Shown piece after piece: positions 20,797-32,464 of a stretch of DNA of 64,000 nucleotides. The notes under the pieces were generated by a model. It was given only the letters and a program-made list of their open reading frames with translations. It made no database searches and was not told where the DNA came from. Position numbers and translations under genes: made by a program. This DNA is from Colias croceus. Its lineage: Eukaryota; Arthropoda; Insecta; Lepidoptera; Pieridae. How positions within the stretch are numbered: the stretch's first letter is position 1; the number at the start of each line of letters is the position of its first letter. The DNA is taken from the NCBI RefSeq assembly GCF_905220415.1, contig NC_059558.1:7390501-7454500 (forward strand). The letters are read 5' to 3'.

Positions 20797-21050
20797 GCAT
20801 CATCATCATCATCATCATCATGGTACGTACATGGATACGTTTAAATTATCCTGTACGCTCGCCTGGTCTCGAACCCCCGACTTATCGATTTGACCTTATG
20901 ATATCGGTAAATGTTAAAAATACTTATCTATGTAATGACGATTCGAAAGTGCTACTAAATAATAGTCTAATTGAATAAATGAATGTTTGAGTTTGAGTTT
21001 GAGTTTGAAGTTCGAAGTCCTCACCACTGAGCCACCACTGCTCAAAAAAA
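20797..21050 (-). mobile_element. SINE S2, internally deleted and split
   Basis: An (ATC)n run at 20798-20821 is the inverted tail. CTCGCCTGGTCTCGAACCCC is the inverted B box, and CACCACTGAGCCACCACTGC at 21021 the inverted A-box end. Most of the body is missing, and a LINE tail (20891-21009) sits within the tRNA-like head. Confidence 0.78.
20891..21009 (+). mobile_element. CR1-type LINE 3' end inside SINE S2
   Basis: TGACGATTCGAAAGTGCTAC, AGTCTAATTGAATAAATGAA and GTTTGAGTTTGAGTTTGA match the tail family at 19355 and 41027. The flanks CTTATCGATT and TTCGAAGTCC are contiguous in intact S2 heads. Confidence 0.75.
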
Positions 21051-21066
21051 TTTGTATACTACGATA

Positions 21067-21232
21067 TCCATACAAATATTATAAATGCGAAAGTAACTCT
21101 GTCTGTCTGTCTGTTACTCAATCACGCCTAAACAACTGAACCAATTTTCATGAAATTTGGTATCGAGATATTTTGATACCCGAGAAAGGACATAGGTTAC
21201 TTTTTATCCCGGGAAAATGACGCAATCCCTGA
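21067..21232 (+). mobile_element. HLE-a, 3' end missing
   Basis: Starts TCCATACAAATATTATAAAT and continues to CGGGAAAATGACGCAATCCC, then unrelated sequence. The hairpin and CTAG are gone. Confidence 0.65.
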
Positions 21233-21703
21233 ACTTTTATTCTTGCTTCAAAACACGTATTGCAAATTGCAAAACAGCCATTTCTGTGTAAAAATGAAAT
21301 AATAAAGTATATATAAAACACAGTAGTTATCAGTAAACACAACGGGAGAGATGATATATTGCCGTCAACTATCTGTTGTTATTTATTTAAAGTGGACACA
21401 GATTGTAGCAAAAATTGATTTTTCATTCGTGTCGACATTTTAATATTTCTGTTGCAGCTTTTTATTGCACTTTTAACGCGTACTGCAGTTTTAAATTTTA
21501 TTGTCACAATGTGTTCTAATATAACGTCTGGAAATATCAAATATCGAATTTATAAATACAATTTTGTAATTTTGATACTATTTTTATTAAATCATGGCAC
21601 TTGGTAGGTAGGTCATTGCTCTCGCGATGTTATTAGCTTTTCGCAAAAATGCCTCGTGGGTTTATAATTTAATATTTGTTCCTACAAATACCTTATATAA
21701 CAA
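21233..21703. other. Non-coding DNA, no feature seen
   Basis: AT-rich. Confidence 0.45.
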
Positions 21704-21881
21704 TCTTAATATATATAAATCTCGTGTCACAATGTTTGTCCTCAATGGACTCCTAAACCACTTAACCGATTATAATAAAATTCGCACACCATGTGCCAGT
21801 TCGATCCAACTTGAGAGATAGGATAGTTTAAATCTCAAATCGTTTTAGAGAAAGCGGGCGAAGCCGCGGGCGGTAAGCTAG
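21704..21881 (+). mobile_element. HLE-e body with g-like end
   Basis: Starts TCTTAATATATATAAATC and carries TCCTCAATGGACTCCTAAAC. The end gcgggcggtaagCTAG has the GGTAAG found in HLE-g (57147), whereas the e copy at 37430 ends GGAAAG. Confidence 0.68.
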
Positions 21882-21883
21882 TA

Positions 21884-22043
21884 TAATATATGAATTGGCG
21901 TGTGTGTTTATTTGAACGTTAAGTTTTGTTCATTTCTTTTCAAATAAAAACAACTAATTGGATTTATACCTACATTTGTCTAATTTTACTGCAGTTAAAT
22001 ATCACCATTTGATTAAGCGAGCGAAACTGGGTGTGAAAGCTAG
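21884..22043 (+). mobile_element. Very diverged HLE
   Basis: Ends gcgagcgaaactgggtgtgaaagCTAG, then T. The body retains TTGAACGTTAAGTTTTG and AACAACTAATTGGATTTATA. Subfamily unassigned. Confidence 0.45.
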
Positions 22044-23699
22044 TTAAAATATATATGTGCAATAAATTATAATTAAAAAATAATCAATAAGAAATGAATT
22101 TATTTATTAGTTAATTAAAAATGGATAGGTATCCAATGTAGCTTTAACATAGTTATAAAGTAATTAATTTCTAATAATAACATCACTAAAATATTAGATT
22201 AACAAACTAACACATAATAAAAACTTAACCACACTGCGTCCCGTAGGACACTTCAGACGCGGGTTAAATGTCAACCGAGTAGTTAAATATTCAGATATTA
22301 TCCTATAGTGTTGGGACAGTATCGATGTTTTTTGGTCAGCGATTCTGTTATTAGCTTTGCAACCTTTCTGCACAATCTCAATAATTTTAACTGTCTATAT
22401 AACTGCTTCCTTGGTGTAGAACTGTAGAGGTTAAGCGGACAAAAATTATAGAAAATACTGATCACTACTACTGTGTAATAATAGTAAAGGAAAATTTTAT
22501 TATTATAAATCATTAAACTAACTGTAGCTACTTTGTATAAAACATAGAACGCGATTCTGACTCACTCACGTTTTCTATATATTTAGTATTTGCTTATTTA
22601 TTCAGTTATATATTTTAACTAAACTCACGCTTACATCAGTAATTCATCGACAACTTATCTTTCGTTCAATCAAACCCATTGTTTAGTTTGAACAGTCCGT
22701 GCTTTGATAAGTGTGAAACTAGAGAGCGTTGTGAGAAGTATTGGAAATTTTATTTTATTTACTATCAGATGTGATAACGCGATGTCGAGTTTTTTTAAAA
22801 CATTTCTAGATTTTACACTGTTTTATAAAGATAAAAGATATTTTATCGATATGAATAAAAAAATAATAACGAAATGGTTGTAACTACATCAAATTAGATA
22901 TATCTTTCTTTACGTGAGCGTATAACGTGTATAACACATTTATTTTAGAACTAGTAAAACTATAGCCCGGACAAGTCCATTTAGTTTTTGAAACATAGGT
23001 TATTAGATAAGATAATAAAACCTTTTAAATTGGGCTAAATAGCACGCAGTGTGCACAACTCTATTAAGACAAAACAAGTTATAATTTTGTCGTGTGTATA
23101 AAATCGGGAGCTTTAGTTAAAAATATCGATAACCAACACCCATCACTAGCCCTACATTAAAATTCTGAGAGCCAATCTTTAGACGTTAAGTTAACAAACC
23201 CATTAAACATGACGCAAACAAAATTAAACCCCATCCTCATAGAGATAAGGTTTCAATTACCTTAATTTAATGTTTCATAACATTTGTTTTACACGCTCTA
23301 AAGGCTATTTCTTTTATATTTTTTAATAAAATGTAATTGGAAAATTGCGATATACTGAAGTTCTCTTTTACCCTTTTATAGTATAAGAGCAAGGACAAAT
23401 ATTTCTATTGAGGATAGTTATATTAATATTAGGTACGTTGACATGTAGAGAGGAAATCGATGTGATAGATATTGAATACTTTGAGAAACATTCTAAGAAA
23501 TACTTCCAAGCTACTCATACATATACATTATACATACCTACGTATATAAACACACGGATACTGAAAAATTACCTATAAATCGAACATTATTGGCATGATA
23601 ATCCAGAACATACGCAACTTCACAACAGATTCTAATAAAAAAACACAATACTTACGACGGTGCACAAATAAAACAGCTAGATGCTTAAAATTCGGAATA
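22044..23699. other. Non-coding DNA, no clear feature
   Basis: Mostly single-copy by eye. The minus frame 22298-22513 ends in a basic stretch (RKVAKLITESLTKKHRY) that could be a relic of a transposon protein, but I cannot assign it. Confidence 0.4.
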
Positions 23700-23892
23700 T
23701 CTATACATATAATAAATCTGTAGAAGGGTCAATTCTGTACATTGAAAATATTGAAAAAATAAATAGCAGGGGGGGAAATTGGGTATCCTGGGCATAAAAT
23801 AGGATACTTTTTATCCCGGAAAAATACGTAGAAAAAAAAATCTTAACTTTTCTTAATTTTTCCGCGCGGACGGAGTCGCGGGCGAAAGCTAG
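23700..23892 (+). mobile_element. HLE-d, full length
   Basis: Starts TCTATACATATAATAAATC after A, lacks the GTCT segment of the 469 copy, and ends gtcgcgggcgaaagCTAG, then T. Confidence 0.75.
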
Positions 23893-24224
23893 TTCTTTAA
23901 TATAAAGCTTAAATCGATATGCGAAATCTATTTTAAATATCTTTAGATAGCTTTAAAAGGATTTTAAATAGATTTTAGCAAGTTTTTTGGCTTATATAAT
24001 AAGCAATCAAAGGGACAACTCTCTGTATACTTTGTTGTGTGGTAATTTATGTATGTATAAACATTGGTTTAAAGTATTTTACACTCATTAATTAATTCAT
24101 AAAGTTACCTTTTGTTCTAACCGATGCGACTCCCTGAGAGGAAGTGGTTCCACTGTATACTTTTTAATTTCTTGTTATTGATTACACTTTTTTTGTTTAT
24201 TTATAAATTTTAACGACGTACCTA

Positions 24225-24295
24225 CCTACACGCCGGAATGGCGGAAACCGCGGGTTCGAACCCCGTCTCATTTTATCTATTCTTTAAAAATATTT
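24225..24295 (+). mobile_element. SINE S4 fragment
   Basis: CGCGGGTTCGAACCCCGTCTC is a B box. It is followed by TTTATCTATTCTTTAAAAA, as at 28440 and 41885. No A box remains. Confidence 0.5.
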
Positions 24296-24300
24296 AAAAA

Positions 24301-24803
24301 TATATATTTATAAAGCATTTGAATACTATAAAAAACTTAATATTAAGTTCTATATATTTCAGTTCTTTTACTATAATTCACTCATTCATATAAACTGTGG
24401 GAGTAACTCAACTAACCGTAAATAAACCAAATAAATGTCACATCCTTATAATAAATCCTCCGAAGCCTCTAGCGGAGGGCAATAACTTAAAATTCATGCT
24501 CGATTCAAGACTTGTTCCAGATAATGCGGTTTTAACCGGCTCCTGATCCAGCTTGAACCGGATAAATCTAGTTACGCATTGCTTTTAGACGCGATAGATG
24601 TTTCATAGATTTTTCTTGTAGTTGAATGAATTATGATAATATATTGACTAGTGAAATGTAAGCGAAAAAATCGTAAAGAAGAAATATGGAGGCCTTATAA
24701 CTAAAAGATAAAGTAAATAAAGAAATTGATAGGTAAAAACAGAACGAATTGTATTGTTTTATGTCTGCTAGGCTATGCAAAGATAATAATATTATATAGA
24801 AAA
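24301..24803. other. Non-coding DNA, no feature seen
   Basis: Contains a moderately GC-rich unexplained block at 24480-24600. Confidence 0.4.
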
Positions 24804-25039
24804 CTAGGTTTCCGCCCGCGGCTTCGCCCGCGCAGTCCAGAAAAACACGCATAGTTCCCGTTCCCGTGGGATTTCCGGGATTGCGTAATTTTCCCGGGAT
24901 AATAAATAGCCTATGTCCTTTCTCGGGTATCAAAATATCTCCATACCAAATTTCATGAAAATTGGTTCAGTAGTTTAGGCGTGATTGAGTAACAGACAGA
25001 CAGACGGAGTTACTTTCGCATTTATAATATTAGTATGGA
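24804..25039 (-). mobile_element. HLE-a, full length
   Basis: The minus strand runs TCCATACTAATATTATAAAT to gcgaagccgcgggcggaaacCTAG. It is about 236 bases and among the least decayed copies, with AGTAACTCCGTCTGTCTG intact. Confidence 0.8.
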
Positions 25040-25646
25040 TTAGAAATGGTAATTTGTGCATTGGATTTATTTTGATTCACACCTTCATGTTCATTTTCTG
25101 AAATGAAAAGATAACCAGAACTTGTAAAAGTTTAAATCGATAAAATAGCTATTTGATTGAATCTACAAGTCGTAAACAACAATGCTGAGAATTTTTCAGT
25201 CAGATATATTGAATTCTTTTAAGCGGGTTTTCTCTTATTTTAGTTATCAAAGTTCACTTTAAGTACGGAAATTAAAATGAAAGTAGGTAATTATAAAATT
25301 AACTGAAAAGAAATAAACTTTTAAGTTTCAGCATTTTATCAACTTTTACTTCATAAGTTTGAAAGTTTATGGAAGACGTTTCTTGGTCTTTGACAGAAAA
25401 ACTGCGGAAATTAAATTTGTTTTTCGGAAAGAATATGGTCTAGATGTTAGACATAATATAGAGCCGAAGACTGTATAAAGATTGGTTTAAAATCAATACC
25501 ATATTAACTATTAAATTTGCTTAACCTTTTGTCATCGACTTTAAATGATTATGGTCTATGATATACTTAATACTTTTATGTTCCCTAAATAAAAAAATGT
25601 ATCCACCTAACTACTAAGATGTCTTTCCTATGCGTTTCCAGTTTTT
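25040..25646. other. Non-coding DNA, no feature seen
   Basis: AT-rich. Confidence 0.5.
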
Positions 25647-25817
25647 TTAAGCTATTGCATAGCTTCTATCGCGGGCCTTGAGCGCGGGGACCGAATCCAG
25701 AAATTCCGTAACGAAAAACCTCACGCTCCCCACTCCAACGGGTGGAGGTGTGGCTTGAAGGCATGCTATGCAATAGCTTTACCACGGCAGTCCCCGAGTG
25801 CCACACGTCTTTTTTTT
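25647..25817 (-). mobile_element. Unclassified SINE-like repeat (family T), copy 2
   Basis: Matches the copy at 12389 over its whole length. T runs sit on both sides (25641-25648 and 25809-25817), so the termini are ambiguous within them. Confidence 0.65.
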
Positions 25818-27713
25818 AGAAATTTGATACTTTAATTAAAAGCGAAAAGAGAATTTTCGGGATTTATTTTTATTCTCCTTCCTTACAAATATAAAACCAT
25901 TTAATACACAATAAAACTTCAAATCGTTCGAACCTTTATCTATTTTACGACACTATCTATTCATTAAAAGTTAGATTTGTAACAAAATTTCAGGTTACAT
26001 AAAATAGAAAAGGTATTCTTCGTTGTAGGTGTAAAAACATCGTATTACAGTACGCTTGGGTAACAAACTTTGCGTGGACAGTTTGTTCAATGATATTATT
26101 GTTTTAGCAAATTCAAAAAACTTTTGTTAAAAGAAGTATCGTTTATTTAACGGAAGAGCTCGAGACGCAAAACGAAATAGTAAATATACTTTATTTGTGT
26201 TTACATTGAAGTTTTAAAGATGGTAAATATGTTAGGAAAATATGTTTCATGGACTATTAAAAAGTATAAACTTTTATAGAGAGTTATTTAGATTTTTTAT
26301 AGCACACATTTTTTTTGTGAAAAGATAATTATAGAGAGTTGAAGTTCTCCGAGCAAACAGGTAACTATGTAAAAACTAATAAATTGATAAAATTTGCATA
26401 ATTTCATTATATCCAGTTCTTGAGATTGGCATTTTTAATTTAGGCGAGGCCGTGTGAATAGTTTAATTAAACAATACAAACCAGAAAATAACACCACATC
26501 TGAAACAAAAAATACACTTGTTAACATAAATACAATTTTAAATAGATAATGGTGAAAACAGACAAAACTCTTTTTATGCAACAATTTTTAAACCGACAAA
26601 AGGCAAAAACTACGAATGTTTCAATAAATATTATCATATTAACCAAATAAACAATATCAAAATGAACAACAAATACAACAATCACAACTTTAGCAAAGGT
26701 GAATATCCATAAGTACGGTTTGTACGATTTTTAAATATTGTAATGTTTTCACAGAAACAAAGAGGACTAATTTATATGATGTAATCTCTTCTTACAATCC
26801 ATTAAAAACCTTTCAAATATTTAATTAAAACAGCCATTTACATAGTTTAAAAATATATATTGCTTATCTAGTCTTCATAATACTAAAATGTAGAGATTAC
26901 CTAGAAAATGTATTTAAAATCCATAATTACGAATATTTTATAACAAAGATAGAGCTTTTTAATTTTCCCAGAAATCACAGATAAATTAAAACCTTAATAT
27001 AGCGTAAATAAGCACGTCGTAAAAAATATTTTTATCCCCCATTTATATCCGGATAATCTCCCAATCAATTATCGCGATTCATTTAATTTAATCATTAACC
27101 GTACTCATACTGATAAAAAATTAAATACAAAATTATACGGATATTCGTAAAACGGTTTCAATTTTTACCCGGATAACATAGCTTCAACCGCCAATTAAAA
27201 TTGGAATCATGTACCAGATGGTTTCCGGATAAGAAGTTCAAATTAAACTGAATTGTACCCTTGTCTTAGCGGATTCGTTTCTGAATTATTTAATAATTTA
27301 TATCCGGATTTAATAATTTATATCCGGGATGGAAATATTAATTGTAAGGGATGAATAGACAAACTGACAACCGTTAAATATAATGACTCAACCATAATAT
27401 TAACGCAATGGAAGAAACAGTTTGGTAAGCAATTTTTGAAATATATATTCTTGAGTGAATTTTCGTTACAAAAGTTATAGATTGGCATCGGAACATTCTT
27501 TTGACATGTTTTGTTACTGCTGAATAATACATTTGTGAGAATGACCAACAAGTTTGTGTTTAGTTTTGATTTATTTTTTATTGTGTTGTTTTTTGAAAGC
27601 GATAGCGACGAATACAGTTTTGTAAAAGCTCGTTGTTATATCAAAAGTTGCATTTTTTTAATCGACTTACAAGATCTACCTTTTTATAGCATTCACATGC
27701 TCTTTAAATTAAA
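25818..27713. other. Long AT-rich non-coding stretch
   Basis: No coding motif and no repeat family seen elsewhere in the window. TATCCGGAT-like words recur between 27040 and 27330. Confidence 0.5.
27291..27330 (+). repeat. 20-base tandem duplication
   Basis: TAATAATTTATATCCGG occurs twice, 20 bases apart, with a near-identical remainder. Confidence 0.8.
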
Positions 27714-28335
27714 AAGAAAAGAAAAGAAAGAAAAGAAACATTTATTTATCAAGGACAGCACAACACACACACATAAAACATAAAATTAATAACATAAAAA
27801 AGCAAAACAATTTTATTGAAGATTTTATTGAAGTGTGTCATACGATCCTGACAAAAAGGAGACAGCTCAGCATATGCTGCAACGTTCAGGAACGTTGCCA
27901 GCGCTGTTTTTCAGTGCCCCCCTTTATTATGAAGGCTTCGAGTTGGGACGAAAGGAGTAACTTAGGTTTACATATATAAATAAATACAACAAAAAAAATA
28001 AATAAATAAAAAATAGTAAACTAATAGATAGGTACGACAACGCGACTAACAACGAAAATAAATACATAATAATATAAATACATAATACATACATAAATAA
28101 TAAATATTTAGGACAATTTTCATGTAACTTTAATTTAATTTACCACTAAAACTGGATTTGGTGAGCTAATAATATACTTTTAAATTTAGATTTAAAAGTA
28201 TATAGTGTTTGTAGATTCCGTAACGGCGGAGGCAGGTTGTTCCAGCATTTAGTGGCGTTATATTTAAAGCTACCCTTAAAACAAGCGGAATGGTGTTTGG
28301 GTACGAGGAGTTTATGTGCAGTTTAATTAGATTTT
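27714..28335 (-). pseudogene. LINE fragment: reverse-transcriptase C-terminus and 3' region
   Basis: The minus strand encodes HKLLVPKHHSACFKGSF, then YNATKCWNNLPPPLRNL and FKSKFKSILL before a stop near 28160. This is the C-terminal pattern (W N.LPP.LR) of Jockey/CR1-superfamily ORF2. About 400 bases of 3' region follow and end in AAATGTTTCTTTTCTTTC repeats at 27714-27742. The 5' end stops at about 28335 next to a SINE S4 head. Confidence 0.72.
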
Positions 28336-28349
28336 TTTAAGATTGGATT

Positions 28350-28440
28350 CGATCGCCTGGCGGGATTCGAACCCGAGTCTTTCGCCTTGTCGGGGCAACG
28401 CGACGCGATGCCTCTCGGGCAAGCGTGATCCCGCCCTATC
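28350..28440 (-). mobile_element. SINE S4 tRNA-like head
   Basis: The minus strand reads GGCGGGATCACGC .. AAGGCGAAAGACTCGGG, TTCGAATCCCGCC. The ends can pair like an acceptor stem, but the interior is too long for a normal tRNA. It relates to 24225, 31275, 40899 and 41820. Confidence 0.6.
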
Positions 28441-28448
28441 TATTCTTT

Positions 28449-29576
28449 AAAACTTCTTTATCGGGGTTGGAAAAAAAATTAGTGTAACATTTTTTCGTTA
28501 CGCGTGACATTTTTCCGTTACGCGCCATCTTTTTCTTATCCCTACCACGCTTGATTCGACGTATTTCTGTAAAGTTGCATATAGTAAATTATTTTTTTAA
28601 ATATAAGGTCATAAAGAAGTTTCGCGTGTGTACACTAATACATGCACACATTTTTTTATGTAATTTCTCAATTGTAATATAAACAAAAATTATTTCATAA
28701 ATTACTGATAGCAAAATAAACTAAAACGTTTTTCAAGAATATTGGTTAGAAATGAAACAAATACAAGATTATAAAGACCATGTATGAAGACATAAATAAA
28801 TTGTCCTTATGGATGACAATGCACTGAAACGATACTTTAATATCGCAATTCGCAACGACAAGTAATACATAAGTTTAACATTGTATGATTGCAACTCAAT
28901 CCCCAAGTTCGTTGACCTCTGAGATCGAGTTTATATTCTGTAGAGAAATAGCATAGTTATAAAAACTGCAACGAACGTTGAATAACAAATATTTTAAAGG
29001 ACTTCGCGATGACTTAGCATTAATTAAAATTTTTACTCCACGAAAAGAAATAAATGTAAAAATATTTATAAATCTCAATGCTATACTAGTATAATAATTG
29101 TTTTATAATACTATAATTTCATATATAGAAGCTATTTTGTGTTTGATCTACACATATCGAAACTGATAAAATTGTACCCAACTGTGTAAAAAGCAGGGAA
29201 TAGTTTTTTTTTTATAAACGTAGTTTGGTGACTGAGTATACAATAAAATAAATCTAGATTCGATTATATATGAATAATTATAAAAATAACCTTACTTTTA
29301 CAGGCTGAAAAAGTTTACCATCATCCGTAAAAAAAACAGAGAAAAAATGCATATCACAATTCACAAGACAAAAAAAAATATGTGCGTGTACTAATGTACA
29401 CACGTAAGAAGTGAAACTTCTTTTTCAAAAAATAATTTACTATAATATGCAACATTACAGAAATACATCGAATCACGCGTGGTAGGGATAAGAAAAAGAT
29501 GGCGTGTAACGGAAAAATGTCACGCGTAACGAAAAAATGTTACACTAAATTTTAACCAACCCCGATAAAGAAGTTT
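28449..29576. mobile_element. Foldback element with arms of about 215 bases
   Basis: The left arm begins AAACTTCTTTATCGGGGTTG and the right arm ends with its inverse. Both arms contain TTTTTCGTTACGCGTGACAT and end internally near TAATACATGCACACATTTTT or its inverse at 29370. The loop of about 700 bases has no convincing coding. The GAAGTGAAACTTCTT core links it to the M family. Confidence 0.78.
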
Positions 29577-29971
29577 CACTTCAAAACCAAAATGAAGATG
29601 ACTAATTAAACATTACTTCTAGAACATTGTCGAATGTAACCGGTTTCTTAGATGTAGACGGTAATTTCCTGCCGGATATCCGCCCAACGAGCCGGGTAAT
29701 AGCGCCGAAACGCTCATTATCTGAACATGGTATGTGTGTGTTAAAAATGATACTTGGTGGTTTTTGATGATAAAATTGGAATATGTAGAAAAATTGTGAA
29801 GATTTTTAGTAATGTTGTAGGTATAGTATGGTAAACAAAATAACTATTGTAAAATGTATTAACTATTAAGTACCTATTGTTTGTCTCGTCTAATTCTCAC
29901 AACGATTGCTTTTAGGAAGTAAAAGATCGTTTAGAAAATAAAAATACACAACACAATATAGTCATGTTATA
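29577..29971. other. Non-coding DNA
   Basis: Contains a GC-richer block at 29670-29740 with no match elsewhere in the window. Confidence 0.45.
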
Positions 29972-30571
29972 CCGGGTCCAGACTGGTGAAACGTAACATG
30001 CAATGTAACATTCTGCCTTTCATTGCATGTTCGCTGCTGGTGTGGACGCATAGCGCGCTCATAACGCGCATTCACTACGAACATCCCGCGTTCGTCTGTT
30101 TCCGCCATTCTGCCGCGAACATACACGTTTTTTTCGTGCGCGTCAAACCGGTAGATCACACGAAGCATGGAGTCCGAAGACCACGTTCTTGCTATGACGA
30201 TTATCAGTACTTCATTATTAATAATACCAAACATAAATTAACCAACCAAAATATACCAAACAAAAATTCCACGCAGTCTCGTCCTCCATGTTCGTTGCGT
30301 TCTCAAACGACCGTCCACATTGGCTGCTCTGCGCACACTACGCGCCCCTTTGTGTTCGTCGAAAAACCGACAAATTTCGGATCGCTCCGCGCGCGGCTTG
30401 TAATGCTCGTAGCATGCGCGTGTAATGCTCAATTCGCGCGCGCAAGACGTCCAAACTATGAGAAATTGTTACAAAGTGTGTTACCTTTCATGATACATTG
30501 CAGCAATGTGGACGGTGAATTCTTTCATTGCATGTTACATTGCATGTTACGTTTCACCAGTCTGGACCCGG
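29972..30571. mobile_element. MITE with long GTCCAGACTGGTG terminal repeats
   Basis: CCGGGTCCAGACTGGTGAAA and the following 20 bases are inverted at the right end. The interior is CpG-rich. Possible flanking duplication CATGTTATA/CATTTAACA matches at only six of nine positions. The 224-codon plus frame and three minus frames here result from the composition and terminal repeats; I see no protein domain. Confidence 0.75.
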
Positions 30572-30591
30572 CATTTAACAATTCATTCTTA

Positions 30592-30775
30592 TCTATACTA
30601 ATGACGAGATTGTTTGTTTGTTTGAACGCGCTAATCTCGGGAACCACTGGTCCGATTTAAAAAAATCTTTCGGTGTTAGATAGCTCATTTATCGAGGAAG
30701 GCTATAGGCTATATATCATCACGCTACGACCAACAGGAGATGAGCCACGGGGGTGAAACCGCGTGGAGCAGCTAG
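30592..30775 (+). mobile_element. HLE-b
   Basis: Starts TCTATACTAATGACGAG after A and ends aaaccgcgtggagcagCTAG, then T. Confidence 0.75.
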
Positions 30776-31274
30776 TGGAAGATAAAGTAGCGATCCTCAT
30801 GACATCTAGTCGAACATTGTAGTCTCTTAAATTTTATTTGTCACGATTTTATATATCTAAAATTATAATTTAAAAGCATAAGTCATTAATTATATTATTG
30901 AACAATAATTCCCGTTGCAGCCACACTCTACCAAATCCTATTTCAAATGCGTTTAACTGAATTATTTCCAAACAACATTATACATTTGCTATCCAATATG
31001 TGATACACATTATTTAATAGTGAATATGAATAAAACAACATAATACCTATAATCTCCAATCATAATCCAATCAAACATCCAACAAATTGCTTGATTTACA
31101 ATCAACATACAATCAATTCAAAATGGTATTAGAATGAATAAAAGGAACGCATTAATAATAATTGAATCTCAAAATTTCCAATCGAATATCTTTTGTTAAA
31201 GAGGCACTGGGGGAAATAAGAATAAACGTATATTTTAATGTATGTTTGTTATTCTGTAGGTTCTTAAAGTAGTG
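30776..31274. other. Non-coding DNA, no feature seen
   Basis: AT-rich. Confidence 0.5.
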
Positions 31275-31337
31275 AATTAATTGCCTTAGGTGAAAGACGC
31301 GGGTTCGAATGTCGCCCCAAGATCGAGTTTTTTTTTC
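31275..31337 (+). mobile_element. SINE S4-like fragment
   Basis: GCGGGTTCGAATGTCGCCC (decayed B box) is followed by AAGATCGAG and a T run. Too short to define more. Confidence 0.4.
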
Positions 31338-31379
31338 TTCAATAATTAAATCTATGAAATGCTTTCTTTATTTGCTAAG

Positions 31380-31441
31380 AGCCAGCGCGCACGAGCAACT
31401 TTGTCTCCGCAACTATTTTGTCTCTCGTATGCGCGCTGGCT
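31380..31441. mobile_element. 62-base mini-MITE
   Basis: AGCCAGCGCGCACGAG and its inverse CTCGTATGCGCGCTGGCT bound a short AT loop. TAA occurs at both flanks, which suggests a TWA-type target. Confidence 0.6.
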
Positions 31442-31499
31442 TAATTGTTTTATAATTTAGATACAACATTAGTGCTGCCACTCAACTTTCGCAGAATAG

Positions 31500-31544
31500 G
31501 GTTAACAACAAAAAAACGCAGACGAAGCCGCAGGCGTCAACTAG
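31500..31544 (+). mobile_element. HLE 3'-end fragment
   Basis: Only acgcagacgaagccgcaggcg and tcaaCTAG remain. Confidence 0.5.
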
Positions 31545-31781
31545 TACAGATTATAATTGCTCTCACGAACCGCTCATTCAATACTTTCCCGCGCAAACTT
31601 CTGACGTCATTATTTTTAATAACATTTATACTAGATTCAGTCTTAGACCTCATTAGAGCTGAAGTAAATGGTCCTTAGTAAGTGTAAGAAAATTTGCTAA
31701 AGTTTTATAGTGGTAAATGAGTCATTTATTATGCTAAGCGTATACAAGTCCTTAAATTTCTATTCACATAATATTATGATA

Positions 31782-31978
31782 CTAGCTTTCCGCCCGCGGC
31801 TTCGCCCGCTTTGTCTAAAACTTAATAAATTATATACTAAAACCTTCCTCTTGAATCACTCTATCCATTAAAAAAAACCGCATCAAAATCCGTTGCGTAG
31901 TTTTAAAGATTTAAGCATACATAGGGACATAGGGATATAGAGACAGAGAAAGCGACTTTGTTTTATACTATGTAGTGA
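31782..31978 (-). mobile_element. HLE-g
   Basis: The minus strand starts TCACTACATAGTATAAAAC, has GTCCCTATGTCCCTATG, and ends gcgaagccgcgggcggaaagCTAG. The plus copy at 56953 has the same length. Confidence 0.75.
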
Positions 31979-32397
31979 TTACATTTATTTTTCTTTCCAC
32001 ATATTACGATATACATATAAATTATTGTATATCTGCATTCTACATTATCTGTTCTAAATTTATTTATTTATTTTATTTTATTTGTTTGATTTATATCAGA
32101 TAATTGCAATATCCATATAATTGTTAGTTAACTTTTTAAAAACTGTTTAATTTAATCAGCGTCGATTCAATCGGTTTGTGTCTAAAAATCGCAGTCAAAT
32201 TTAACATTTAACATTTATATTGATAACTAGTTAAAGCCTTTATAAACGAATAATCTTTGTTAAAAGTACTGTCACAGACATTGAGATATACATATGGAGA
32301 CGACACCGCCTGCATCACTTATGTTCCGCTCAACATACGCCCTATGGCGTAACTGCACGCTCATTTTTTATTTGTTTTAAAGTGAAACGCATCAAAT
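31979..32397. other. Non-coding DNA, possible 5' UTR at its end
   Basis: The last 110 bases are less AT-rich (CGACACCGCCTGCATCAC, ACGCCCTATGGCG) and lead into the THAP exon. I see no TATA box. Confidence 0.4.
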
Positions 32398-32464
32398 ATG
32401 CCTTCGTGTGTGTTACGATATTGCACAAATAATACGGAAAAGTGCAAAGGAATAACTTTCATCG
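32398..32464 (+). CDS. First coding exon of a THAP-domain protein
   Basis: ATG at 32398 (A at -3) opens MPSCVLRYCTNN..EKCKGITFI and stops at a consensus donor, atcg^GTAAGT, leaving phase 1. The start matches THAP zinc fingers: the first two zinc cysteines are C4 and C9 (C-x4-C), followed by the usual basic/glycine turn and a G-[IV]-[ST]-F strand. The remaining half (the F-P, W and C-x2-H elements) must lie on a later exon, which I could not find downstream in the window. THAP domains bind DNA. The gene may encode a host regulator or descend from a P-type transposase. The exon is too short for a frame-length criterion, so the call rests on motif plus splice site. Confidence 0.62.

Noticed and set aside
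29986..30660. 224-codon open frame on the plus strand
   Set aside because: It spans a TIR-bounded, CpG-rich MITE and part of an HLE. There is no domain-like sequence, and frames are also open on the other strand.
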